Source: Deltaproteobacteria bacterium (GTDB lineage Bacteria > Desulfobacterota > Desulfobacteria > Desulfobacterales > JAFDDL01). Taken from it: 8,224 nt of DNA. Below are positions 1 to 6,344 of the stretch, in pieces. The notes under the pieces were generated by a model, which did no database searches, was not told where the DNA came from, and saw only the letters and a program-made list of their open reading frames with translations. The stretch's first letter is position 1, and each line of letters starts with the position of its first letter. The stretch is from positions 1 through 8,224 of the forward strand of contig JAFDDL010000144.1 in NCBI GenBank assembly GCA_019310865.1, read 5' to 3'. The translations under genes and the position numbers were made by a program.

Positions 1-2
1 AT

Positions 3-206
3 GTCAGACCCAAACACTTTTCTTATACGAGCTATAATGTGCCCTGCACGAGAGGGGTATGGGACAGGGCGCTAAAAAACCATCTGAATACCCCGATGAA
101 CGGCTGGCCTCGCTGGAGTGGAATACCCAAAACACCTGAAGGAAATAAAATATTTAAAGATCTTCATCTTCAAAAAAACACGCTTTCAGGAGTAATCCCT
201 CTATAA
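3..206 (+). CDS. C-terminal end of an unidentified protein (5' end outside window)
   Basis: A reading frame is open from the left edge and ends with TAA at 204-206, giving 67 residues. I do not recognise the family. The segment looks protein-like: it is rich in Trp, Pro and Asn, has a WPRWSGIPKTPEG stretch about two thirds along, and ends NTLSGVIPL. The other two forward frames close early, at positions 35-36 and 75. A perfect hairpin begins at the stop codon, which suits a gene end. The corrinoid gene begins 113 bases downstream on the same strand, so the two could be co-transcribed, but the gap is larger than inside a tight operon. A 67-codon open frame can arise by chance a few percent of the time, so confidence is moderate. 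Confidence 0.5.
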   Translation, partial: VRPKHFSYTSYNVPCTRGVWDRALKNHLNTPMNGWPRWSGIPKTPEGNKIFKDLHLQKNTLSGVIPL

Positions 207-224
207 GTGGTTTCAAAACCACTT
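205..224 (+). terminator. Hairpin at the stop codon (possible weak terminator or mRNA 3' stabiliser)
   Basis: AAGTGGTT (205-212) and AACCACTT (217-224) are perfect inverted repeats around a TCAA loop, and the stem can close by one more pair. The stem starts inside the TAA stop codon of the upstream partial gene. No T-run follows, so it is not a classical Rho-independent terminator. It may stop transcription weakly or protect an mRNA end. Confidence 0.35.
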
Positions 225-319
225 CTAACCAAATAACGGGGAATGAAATAGGAAACCGTATAATGTTAACAGATAGAAATTGCAGCATTTTTTAACAAAC
301 AATTCTTTGGAGGAATAAA

Positions 320-964
320 ATGAGTGAAGAAATTTTGGAGAAACTCAGAAATGCCATATTGACATTTGACAATAAGGGAGCAGCCGCCTTCTCCCAGGAG
401 GCGATTGATGCTCAGATTGACCCAATGATTGTCATGGATGCCTTAATCAAGGCTGTTCAAATCGTGGGGGATGCATTTGGCGCCGGCAAAATGTTTCTTC
501 CCGAACTGGTGGGTGCTGCTGATGCGTTACAAGCTGCTACCCCTATCGTTGAAGCGGAGATTGAAAAAAAAGGCCATAAGAGGGAATCTTTGGGAACAAT
601 AGTAATCGGAACGGTCGCCGGAGATATGCATACAATTGGTAAATCCATGGTAACCTCCTTACTTGCGGCCGAAGGATTCGAAGTCCATGATATTGGAATC
701 AATGTTCCGAGCGAAAAATTTATAGAAGCCGTCAAAGAACACCAACCTGAGATCCTGGGAATGTCTGCGCTTCTATCGACAACAGCGCCGGAGTGCAAAC
801 ACGTCATTGATCAACTAAATGGGGTTGGCCTCAGAGACGGTGTGAAAGTCATGGTTGGCGGCGGCGCCATGACAGCTGAATTCGCCAAGGGCATTGGCGC
901 TGACGGATATGAGCCCACAGCTCCGGCTGCCGTCAAGTTAGCCCACAGGCTTTTGCAACGATAG
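320..964 (+). CDS. Corrinoid (B12-binding) methyltransferase protein, MtbC/MttC type
   Basis: This 214-residue protein has the size and layout of the small corrinoid proteins that shuttle a methyl group from a substrate-specific methyltransferase to an acceptor methyltransferase. Residues 1-88 form the helical cap (B12-binding-2) domain. Residues 91-214 form the Rossmann-like B12 domain, with the signature G101-D-M-H104-x-x-G107, where His104 is the expected lower cobalt ligand. The GMSALLSTT segment (147-155), the glycines at 180-182 and a DGY turn (195-197) follow, all typical of the cobamide nucleotide-tail pocket. The ATG is preceded by GGAGG (309-313) at 6-base spacing. The likely role is cytoplasmic demethylation of a methylated amine, methoxy compound or similar. 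No methyltransferase partner lies in the window, so the substrate cannot be named. The phosphoesterase-like gene begins 23 bases downstream. Confidence 0.92.
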   Translation: MSEEILEKLRNAILTFDNKGAAAFSQEAIDAQIDPMIVMDALIKAVQIVGDAFGAGKMFLPELVGAADALQAATPIVEAEIEKKGHKRESLGTIVIGTVAGDMHTIGKSMVTSLLAAEGFEVHDIGINVPSEKFIEAVKEHQPEILGMSALLSTTAPECKHVIDQLNGVGLRDGVKVMVGGGAMTAEFAKGIGADGYEPTAPAAVKLAHRLLQR

Positions 965-987
965 GGTAAACATATAAGAAGTTCGAT

Positions 988-1938
988 ATGAACACACAAC
1001 AAATCAGCGCGCTCAAGCCGCACGGAGACGGCCACCAATTCGTATTTTACGGAGATTGCGCATCCGGGATCCCCGGGCAACTGTGGGGGCGTAACTTCGC
1101 TCAAGTCAATAATGTCCTTCAGCGGCTGTATCCGGAACCTGAATTCATCGTTTTCCTCGGTGATCACATCCTGGGATCGTTCGCAGAGACCCACGCTGAG
1201 CCTCTCGGTATCGAGAAGCAGTGGTGGGATATCAAGAAACAGTGGCATCACTGGCTTAACAAAGAGATGGACTGGCTCGACTCCAATCGGGTCCCAGTTT
1301 ATCACGTTACCAGCAACCACGACACGTATGACGAAGCCTCGGAGCGTGTGTGGCGCGAGGTGTTTCCGGGCATTCCGCACAACGGACCACCCGATCAGAA
1401 GGGGTTGAGCTACTGGGTGCGACGGGGTGACCTGTTGCTCGTGGTTGTGAACACAAATTTTTCCGGCCTTGGTGGAAATGGTCATGTCGAATGCTCGTGG
1501 CTCGACAGCACGCTGACCGCTCAGGCCGATGCTCGCTACAAGATTGTCGCCGGCCACGTCCCCGCTTTCCCGGTAAATGGATACGATGAGCGCCCCAGGT
1601 GGTGTATTGCCAAAGGCGAGGCAGAAGATTTCTGGTCGGTTTTGACCCGCCATCGCGTCATCGCCTATCTATGCTCGCACATTATTGCGTTTGACGTGCA
1701 GGAGCACCAAGGTGTCCTTCAGGTCTGTTCCGGTGGTGCGGGGACAAACTTTGGCCCAGGCGGGACGGGCGAGGGCCAATTCATGGGCGAAGGTGAATAC
1801 CATCACTTTGTACAAGCTGCCCTCGATGAGAATGAGTTTCGCCTGCAGACGGTTGATAAAGACGGATGCGTCAGAGAGCGCTTCACTTTGAAAAACTATC
1901 ACGCTGTTGGCGGTCAGTTTGAGCGCCTTGATCGGTGA
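988..1938 (+). CDS. Calcineurin-like metallophosphoesterase family protein with a degenerate metal site
   Basis: The 316-residue protein shows the ordered blocks of the metallophosphoesterase fold: GDCAS (22-26), FLGDH (56-60), SNHD (109-112, the GNHD block), AGH (188-190) and CSHIIAFD (229-236, where GHxH is expected). The first block lacks the usual His of the DxH pair (D-C-A is seen), and the last block is not a clean GHxH, so one metal centre may be altered. Asp23, Asp59, Asn110, His111, His190 and His231 remain as likely ligands. There is no signal peptide, so it should be cytoplasmic. The ATG has only an AAGAAG-like ribosome site. The 23-base gap to the corrinoid gene suggests co-transcription. 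The substrate is unknown. Its last 56 bases overlap, on the other strand, the tail of the zeta partner gene. Confidence 0.8.
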   Translation: MNTQQISALKPHGDGHQFVFYGDCASGIPGQLWGRNFAQVNNVLQRLYPEPEFIVFLGDHILGSFAETHAEPLGIEKQWWDIKKQWHHWLNKEMDWLDSNRVPVYHVTSNHDTYDEASERVWREVFPGIPHNGPPDQKGLSYWVRRGDLLLVVVNTNFSGLGGNGHVECSWLDSTLTAQADARYKIVAGHVPAFPVNGYDERPRWCIAKGEAEDFWSVLTRHRVIAYLCSHIIAFDVQEHQGVLQVCSGGAGTNFGPGGTGEGQFMGEGEYHHFVQAALDENEFRLQTVDKDGCVRERFTLKNYHAVGGQFERLDR

Positions 1939-2083
1939 TTATGCCTGGAATTTCATATTCAATACGCCCATTTTTCCATACTGGAATTTTATATTTATTT
2001 TTTCTTGCATTTTCCGCGACCTTTGCAGCGGCTCGCTCTAAGGCCTTTAGCCCCAACAACGCATACTTATTGTGCTTTTTCAT
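1883..2083 (-). CDS. Small partner (putative antitoxin) of the zeta-toxin-like kinase
   Basis: The gene encodes 66 residues: a basic N-terminus, a helix (about 8-29, GLKALERAAAKVAENARK), then the conserved-looking IPVWKNGRIEYEIP (33-46). Small proteins of this helix plus 'K-G-K/R-I' strand type are commonly found next to predicted zeta-type P-loop kinases, and an antitoxin role is an inference from that pairing. The ATG lies 2 bases after the kinase stop codon, with GGAG inside the kinase's last codons as ribosome site, so translation is probably coupled. Residues 47-66 are low in recognisable features and are encoded almost wholly antisense to the end of the phosphoesterase gene. This suggests the native stop was lost or the module landed here. 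The kinase-first order is the reverse of most TA operons. Confidence 0.65.
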   Translation of the reverse strand: MKKHNKYALLGLKALERAAAKVAENARKNKYKIPVWKNGRIEYEIPGIITDQGAQTDRQQRDSFSK

Positions 2084-2085
2084 TC

Positions 2086-2601
2086 TTATCGCTCCGATTC
2101 ATCAAGGATAACCGGCTGGTTTCCAGAAGTGTCAAACACAATCCATGAATCAGCCAGAGGTTTGTATATCTGTTGAAAATTGATCCAACTTCGTTCAAAT
2201 CGACGTATAATATCCTGCTCAGGGACATTATGGCCACCTTGGGAAACTCTCAGCTTCACACGTTCGATTGCGAATTCCACTGTTGGGACCTTGAGATAAT
2301 AAATTATGACTTCATATTGTTTCGTCTTCCATTTTCTTATTTTATTGATATATCCCTTGCCGCTAAGAGTTGTTTCAAAAGCAAACGATTCACTCTTTTT
2401 AACGCATTCATTAATATTCTGAATCATTAATCTTCCTGCTTCGATGGCCATTTTGTTTGGTTGGAAAGGAGATAAGCCCTGAGCGATCAAATCTGCATTT
2501 ATGAAGTTCAGACATTCGGCCTCAACTGGAAGGAATTCATTAGCAAATGTTGTTTTCCCTGCACCGTTCGGTCCAGCTATGATATAACATTTATTTTTCA
2601 A
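2086..2601 (-). CDS. Zeta-toxin-like P-loop kinase (COG4185-type predicted ATPase)
   Basis: The 171-residue protein begins almost at once with a Walker A loop, GPNGAGKTT (10-18, Lys16). It continues with NADLIAQGLSP (35-45, Asp37 placed like the zeta catalytic Asp), FETTLSG (75-81), and an arginine-rich lid, ERVKLRVSQGGHNVP (113-127) then RRF (133-135). This order is that of zeta toxins, which phosphorylate UDP-N-acetylglucosamine or related small molecules, and of the wider COG4185 group, whose substrates are mostly unknown. Its length is close to that group's usual size. The start is TTG: the frame has a TAG eight to nine codons' distance upstream at most and no ATG before the Walker loop, and AGGAA lies 9 bases upstream. 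It is the first gene of a two-gene unit with the 66-residue partner. Confidence 0.82.
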   Translation of the reverse strand: MKNKCYIIAGPNGAGKTTFANEFLPVEAECLNFINADLIAQGLSPFQPNKMAIEAGRLMIQNINECVKKSESFAFETTLSGKGYINKIRKWKTKQYEVIIYYLKVPTVEFAIERVKLRVSQGGHNVPEQDIIRRFERSWINFQQIYKPLADSWIVFDTSGNQPVILDESER

Positions 2602-3092
2602 CGTACTATATTCCTATTTACCTTCATGTTGCCTTCTCCAAATTGGAGTATGGCAAAAGGGCCGTTGTGCGTCAATAACAATGTTGATACAGGATGTTGT
2701 CGACTTAAGATGATCAAATGTTGTAATTGTCCAAAGGGCGTGATAACGAAATAATGGTGATAGTGTCCTTGATAATATATCACCTGAAGGTCGAGAGGTT
2801 CTAAGAAAAATGGCCTAAGGGCTCGCGCATAAATAACTTCACATTTTATGTGTCGATGCATCCCATCCGGCGGCGTTACGAAAATACAGAATATCCTGAT
2901 ATCCTTTAATTTTCGTGCCTTGCCAGCTGGGCGCCTCAACACCTAAAATTGTGAATTAATTTCCGGAGTCTTCGCTTTCCTGCGCGAACCCTAAGCAGCC
3001 GACAGCAGACCTTACAGGAATACTATCGGGTACCGGCCTATTCGGAATCCCAACAACTATCTGGAACCTGCCGCTGATATAGGAGTCCAATC
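2602..3092. other. Region of about 490 bases without a convincing gene
   Basis: On the minus strand, 2942-2598 is open for 114 codons from a GTG that directly follows a stop. The product (for example HYHHYFVITPFGQL) resembles no family I know, although its TGA overlaps the kinase's TTG start by 4 bases (TTGA, 2598-2601). On the plus strand, 2626-2754 encodes a 42-residue Cys-rich peptide with no good ribosome site. Positions 2943-3092 show only the leader of the next gene, with GGAG at 3082-3085. I see no tRNA, clear terminator or strong promoter. Confidence 0.4.
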
Positions 3093-4199
3093 ATGAGTGA
3101 TGAAACCATTCGTCTTCTCCCGCAATTTATAAATGATATAAACCTGACACAGCCGGAATTCAGTTCCAGTGACCGGATTTGGCGGTTTCCGATGCGGTTT
3201 GGGCCTACCCCCAAAGACTGGACGATGGTTCATGTAACCCTTTATGAGGATACTTATTACTGCTTCTGGACGGAGTGGGACCTTTCCCTGGAATTAAGTA
3301 CCAAGGGAAAAATCAAAAAACCTGCTTTTTGGGGTTTAAGCGATGGAGACTCGGAAAAATTTTCATATATGCTGACGGGGTTCACCCGGGTTGCCAAACG
3401 GATCACCAAGGACTGGCTGCGCGTTTACAGGGAAACGCTGAGAGATTTACCCCTCGATATGCGATATGGGACCCTACCGAAAGGAGTTGTCTGGAATTAC
3501 TATCCGGATTGGTACCGAGTGGATATCGATTTGGGCAAGGGGAAAACCGCCCGGTTTGCCGGGTATGTCCGGGCCGGTAAGTTTCGGAGCGATTATGCCG
3601 GCCATCACCGTGAAATGGACCTATCGCTTTTTATGAAGTATTGCAAGGTTGCGTATACAGCCAACTTTCGCCGGTTAAGGAGATCCATTGAAAAGGATAT
3701 GTCCGGGCTGGAAATGTATAAGCGGCTTGCGGATGGGCGGCATGAGGGATTGGTTGATCTGCCGCCGGAATCATCGGATGCGTTTGATCAGTGGTATCAT
3801 TCCGGGCGGGGCGGGGGCCACCCCTGGGAGGTCTACCGGGGTGGTAATACGACCCATATAGATTTAGGGGTCACTAAAAAGACAGACGGTTGGTCCGTAT
3901 TTTTACGTGGGTCGAGTACGTCCCGGATGGCGGAAACGATAAAAATTGCCCTGGCGCTGGCAAAAGAGGGGTTGCCGGTTGAGATTCATGATGCGGAAGA
4001 ATTGAGATCAAGATTATTGGGCATGGATAATATGGGGGTTATCCCCAAATTTACTATAAATCATCGCGATTCTCAGAACTTTGAAAAAGAGGATAGGGTG
4101 TTTGACTGCGCCCACCTCCACGATTTCAGCAGGAAGAATAGGGTCCTGCCGTTTATCAGCTGGAAGCCCGTCGATCCTCTCCGGCCGAGAATAGTATGA
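3093..4199 (+). CDS. Protein of unknown function with GGHPWE and GGNTTHI motifs
   Basis: I do not recognise this 368-residue protein. The start is well supported: GGAG (3082-3085) lies 7 bases before the ATG, and an in-frame TGA at 3075-3077 bars extension. There is no signal peptide or membrane segment. The N-terminal half is rich in Trp, Tyr, Arg and Lys (FWTEWDLSLEL at 58-68, VVWNYYPDWYRVDIDL at 132-147). A basic helix (192-200, FRRLRRSIE) leads into the best-looking core: GRGGGHPWEVYRGGNTTHIDL (first Gly at 238), then GWSVFLRGSS (266-275), then an alpha/beta-like stretch (277-318) ending in GMDNMGVIP (310-318). The clustered Gly/His/Trp could form a binding or catalytic pocket, which is only inference. 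It lies alone between minus-strand genes, and its stop is 5 bases from the stop of the convergent ATPase remnant. Confidence 0.8.
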   Translation: MSDETIRLLPQFINDINLTQPEFSSSDRIWRFPMRFGPTPKDWTMVHVTLYEDTYYCFWTEWDLSLELSTKGKIKKPAFWGLSDGDSEKFSYMLTGFTRVAKRITKDWLRVYRETLRDLPLDMRYGTLPKGVVWNYYPDWYRVDIDLGKGKTARFAGYVRAGKFRSDYAGHHREMDLSLFMKYCKVAYTANFRRLRRSIEKDMSGLEMYKRLADGRHEGLVDLPPESSDAFDQWYHSGRGGGHPWEVYRGGNTTHIDLGVTKKTDGWSVFLRGSSTSRMAETIKIALALAKEGLPVEIHDAEELRSRLLGMDNMGVIPKFTINHRDSQNFEKEDRVFDCAHLHDFSRKNRVLPFISWKPVDPLRPRIV

Positions 4200-4204
4200 T
4201 TTTG

Positions 4205-4687
4205 TCAGTATAAAAAACCGAAAAGCCATAACGGGATTTTTTCCCCGAAACCATATTCGATTCCGTCGGACGCGATATAGGCATCGGATAGCGATCTTAT
4301 CTGTTTGTTTGTTTTGCCCTTTCCGCCAATTTCAAAAGTGAATTTGTCTTCAACCAAAAAGTCACCGGATTTCGAAAGTGTTATGGCTGAGTCGACGAGG
4401 TTTCGGTTCATTGTATAATTGTTCAAGATTTGATTGACAAAAAACGCTTCCCGGATTGTTCCGGGATTCACATTATTTGATAATATATAGGCCAGATTTG
4501 TGTTTTCCAGGTATATCTTCTCTGTTTTATTTAAAATTCGATAGCCGCTTCCTTCCATTCTGACAATGTTAAAAATGCGAGCATCCTTCAAATACTCAAG
4601 GTATTCGTAGACAACATGCCGTGAAGTGCCGATCATTGATGCGAGTTTTTGTATATTCAATTCCGAGGGTACTGAAACCGCGAACAA
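4205..4687 (-). pseudogene. C-terminal remnant of an AAA ATPase with DUF4143 domain
   Basis: The 160 residues match only the back part of these ATPases, which are normally near 400 residues. There is a winged-helix-like linker (VPSELNIQKLASMIGTSRHV, from residue 6), then EKIYLENTNLAYIL (56-69) and REAFFVNQIL (79-88). A DUF4143 core follows with D109 in GDF and E119-x-x-x-K123 in FEIGGKGK, resembling a PD-(D/E)XK nuclease fold, and then the characteristic end IPLWLFGFLY (151-160). The Walker A/B part is absent: an in-frame TAA lies five codons upstream of the TTG, and nothing recognisable follows up to 5230. The TTG has no ribosome site. Full-length relatives are found as orphan or mobile accessory genes whose role is poorly known. 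This copy is almost certainly non-functional as an ATPase. Confidence 0.75.
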
Positions 4688-5230
4688 AAACGATCCTCGT
4701 TGTTAAATCGGCATTTCATTTTTATACGGTCTTCAAAGCCCTTACCACCGAGATGATATACATTGCAACGCCGGGTGTTGCCAATCCGAACTTTTCGAGT
4801 CTGCCGTATAAAAAAGCTGATTTGAGCAAATGGCCCTTTCAGAATGAATAACATCACCTTGCCATTGAAGTAACCCCACTTTATTATCAGAGCCAGGCAA
4901 ACTAATAGTCGGTCGAAAAATTAATTCTTGATCCGAATTGATAAAATCGTTAAAAAAATATAACAAGGCAGATGTATATATATACTAATAAACTAAAATA
5001 ACAATTGGTTAGGCTTTAATTGTACAAATAGAAGCGATTTCTCTATCATCCATCTGATCTAGGATATTATAATCGGTAATCCAAAAAAAATACAATATTT
5101 CAAAAAAAAACCTTGACAGACTGGGATAATTTTCGTAAACTTCGACTATCAGTCAAATAAATAATCATAACAATAAATTTGAATTGTTAAACAAATATAA
5201 TCACCATAACACAATATCGCTTGAAAATTC
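4688..5230. other. AT-rich spacer without a recognisable gene
   Basis: The missing N-terminal half of the DUF4143 ATPase should lie here on the minus strand, but none of the three minus frames shows a Walker motif or another familiar block, so it has been deleted or has decayed. From about 4920 the sequence becomes very AT-rich, with a perfect 12-base palindrome GTATATATATAC (4974-4985), A-runs at 5084-5091 and 5102-5110, and a candidate promoter at 5113-5141. I see no RNA gene or repeat array. Confidence 0.5.
5113..5141 (+). promoter_or_regulatory. Candidate sigma70 promoter for the hydrolase/receptor remnants
   Basis: TTGACA (5113-5118) is a perfect -35 box. After 17 bases comes TAAACT (5136-5141), which matches four of six -10 positions. 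It points toward the hydrolase remnant about 90 bases downstream. A short inverted repeat, GACT-ATC-AGTC (5144-5154), lies where an initiation-site operator could sit. The surroundings are AT-rich, so a chance match is possible. Confidence 0.4.
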
Positions 5231-5454
5231 GATTGGGTGCTTCAAGTGGGCCAAACCGATCTGATCCTCAAATCCTATTATGTTCCGATGCCTGACGGCG
5301 TCCGCCTGGCGGTTAGTGTGTGGCTGCCGAATCGGGATGAAACTTTGGCCCCACGCCCGGCTGTGAAACGCCTGAAATTACCATAGAGCGAAATAGTCTT
5401 CATACCTCTTTCATCGATCTTCCGGTGATACCGGTCAATAGAGAAATTATGTAA
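5231..5454 (+). pseudogene. CocE/NonD (S15-like) hydrolase reduced to its two ends
   Basis: The first 51 codons (5231-5383, TAG at 5384) contain YYVPMPDGVRLAVSVWLP followed by RPAV, the typical opening of CocE/NonD alpha/beta hydrolases (X-Pro dipeptidyl-peptidase S15-like). An in-frame TGA lies at 5222-5224, and a GTG at 5237 is the only early start candidate, without a ribosome site. Directly after, in another frame (5386-5451, TAA at 5452-5454), is SFIDLPVIPV, which resembles the extreme C-terminal strand of the same family. The catalytic Ser, Asp and His regions, several hundred residues, are missing. Family members hydrolyse peptide, ester or amide bonds. The receptor remnant starts 61 bases later, suggesting a former operon. 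The N-terminal match is clearer than the C-terminal one. Confidence 0.65.
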
Positions 5455-5515
5455 AATCTGTAGGGCTTGATTTAGGGAAACGATTATCAGAAACAATATT
5501 AACACAGGGGGAATT

Positions 5516-5860
5516 ATGAAATCATTGGCAATTGTAGCATTGGCTAACATGATCGGAATTGGTGGGCTGTTTGCTGACACCACATGGGCCGAGGAAGCGG
5601 AGTACGATGACTATATGCTTGAAGAAGTTGTCGTGTCGGCGCGAAAGCAGGATGAAAACCTTCAAGATGTACCCATATCCATCACCGCGATCAATAGCGA
5701 AGTGTTGGAGCAACAAAATGTATCCCTGCTGGATGAAGCGATGTTCACCATGCCGAATGTGATGACAACCGGTGGGGGGCAGTACAACAAATTATTTGAC
5801 ATCCTCGCCGCCCTGAAGAGACGGGGATTCCTATACGGCAAAAGCCGCCAGAAGCGGTAA
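5516..5860 (+). pseudogene. N-terminal fragment of a TonB-dependent receptor, truncated in the plug domain
   Basis: The start is well marked: AGGGGGA (5506-5512) just before the ATG. Residues 1-25 look like a signal peptide ending at an AEEAE region, and the TonB box is LEEVVVSA (35-42). The plug follows: RKQDENLQDVPISITAI, an xLxxQN segment and LLDEAM..MPNV (to residue 82). Such proteins carry ligands across the outer membrane using TonB energy and are normally 650-800 residues long. Here the homology ends near residue 89 (about 5782-5794). The remaining residues to 114 are read from an IS605-type element end. The matching C-terminal end of a receptor lies at 6758-7111, so the middle of the gene has been lost. 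The fragment could be exported but could not form a barrel. Confidence 0.85.
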
Positions 5861-5902
5861 TGGGTCCCCCTTTCCTCCTGGTTCCTGCTTCAAGGCGATG
5901 GT
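5795..5902 (-). mobile_element. 3' end remnant of an IS200/IS605-family (tnpB) element
   Basis: On the minus strand, 5902-5831 reads TIALKQEPGGKGDPLPLLAA.. and stops at TAG (5833-5831), a style of ending I associate with TnpB proteins. After the stop comes GGAATCCCCGTC, TTCA and GGGCGGCGAGGATGTCAAA, the kind of hairpin right end these elements carry. The stem is imperfect: 5806-5813 pairs with 5818-5826 with two mismatches and a bulged A, around a TGAA loop. The junction with the receptor fragment is near 5795. The rest of tnpB is gone and the PIN toxin stop codon is immediately adjacent (5904-5906). It is recognised from pattern memory, so moderately sure. Confidence 0.5.
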
Positions 5903-5903
5903 A

Positions 5904-6335
5904 CTATAGTTTATTTAAAAACAATTTCGCCATAATGTTTAGAAAGTTATAAGGCGTGGTGATTTTGGTGCTTTTGAATTTTTTAAAGGAAAAATGCTTG
6001 ATGTTGCCAGTTACCAGGTAGTCGGCCTGCGCTGCCTGGGCGCATTCGAGAAACTTGTTGTCCTCTGGATCGGCCTTTATAATCTTTACGGATTCGCGGG
6101 GTTCGACCCAGAGGGCTTTTTTTTCTATCTCTTGCAAAAACTGTTTGACTTTGGCCTGGTTGAGGCTCTTGAATTTGTTTCTTTTTAACACGCCTTTGTA
6201 TTCGGCCAGGATTTCCGAGCTGAGGCATAAAATAACCCGGCCATCAAGGATCAATGATACGATGATAGCCGGGTTGCTGTCAGGTTTCAGGAGCGCCGAG
6301 ATCAAGACATTTGTATCTAAGACGATTCTGAGCAT
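5904..6335 (-). CDS. PIN-domain toxin, COG1569 type
   Basis: The 143-residue protein has the PIN nuclease layout: IVLDTNVLISALL (4-16, Asp7), SSEILAEY (39-46, Glu45), ADPEDNKFLECA (88-99, Asp89/Asp92), and ADYLVTGNIKHF (104-115, Asp105, TGN 109-111). These acidic residues hold Mg2+ in PIN ribonucleases. This sequence type is the 'putative toxin, PIN family' group, commonly paired with Phd-like antitoxins. Length is normal and all acidic positions are present, so it should be active. It starts 9 bases after the antitoxin stop and has no Shine-Dalgarno, so translation probably depends on reinitiation from the antitoxin gene, which keeps toxin levels low. Its RNA target cannot be read from the sequence. 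Confidence 0.88.
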   Translation of the reverse strand: MLRIVLDTNVLISALLKPDSNPAIIVSLILDGRVILCLSSEILAEYKGVLKRNKFKSLNQAKVKQFLQEIEKKALWVEPRESVKIIKADPEDNKFLECAQAAQADYLVTGNIKHFSFKKFKSTKITTPYNFLNIMAKLFLNKL

Positions 6336-6344
6336 AAGAGGACT

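Noticed and set aside
1..75. A 24-codon frame starting with ATG at position 1.
   Set aside because: It is very short, has no visible ribosome site, and is overlapped by the longer frame ending at 206.
41..128. Possible pseudoknot RNA or riboswitch before the corrinoid gene: GCCCTG (41-46)/CAGGGC (65-70) interleaved with GGGGTAT (54-60)/ATACCCC (88-94), and a second ATACCC at 123-128.
   Set aside because: All of it lies inside a reading frame open from the left edge to 206, and I see no cobalamin-riboswitch box sequence. Coding is the simpler explanation.
259..264. TATAAT before the corrinoid gene as a -10 box.
   Set aside because: No acceptable -35 sits 16-18 bases upstream and there is no extended -10, so it is not reported as a promoter.
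811..1653. Long minus-strand frame of 280 codons opposite the corrinoid and phosphoesterase genes.
   Set aside because: It mirrors two genes with clear domain motifs, and its product has no recognisable features.
4742..4966. Minus-strand frame of 74 codons upstream of the ATPase remnant as its missing N-terminus.
   Set aside because: It has no Walker A or other AAA block and cannot be joined to the remnant by a simple frameshift that restores similarity.
5008..5014. GTTAGGC as an integron attC core, given the small unrelated accessory genes around.
   Set aside because: No matching inverse core or paired L boxes are found at a proper distance, and gene orientations are mixed.
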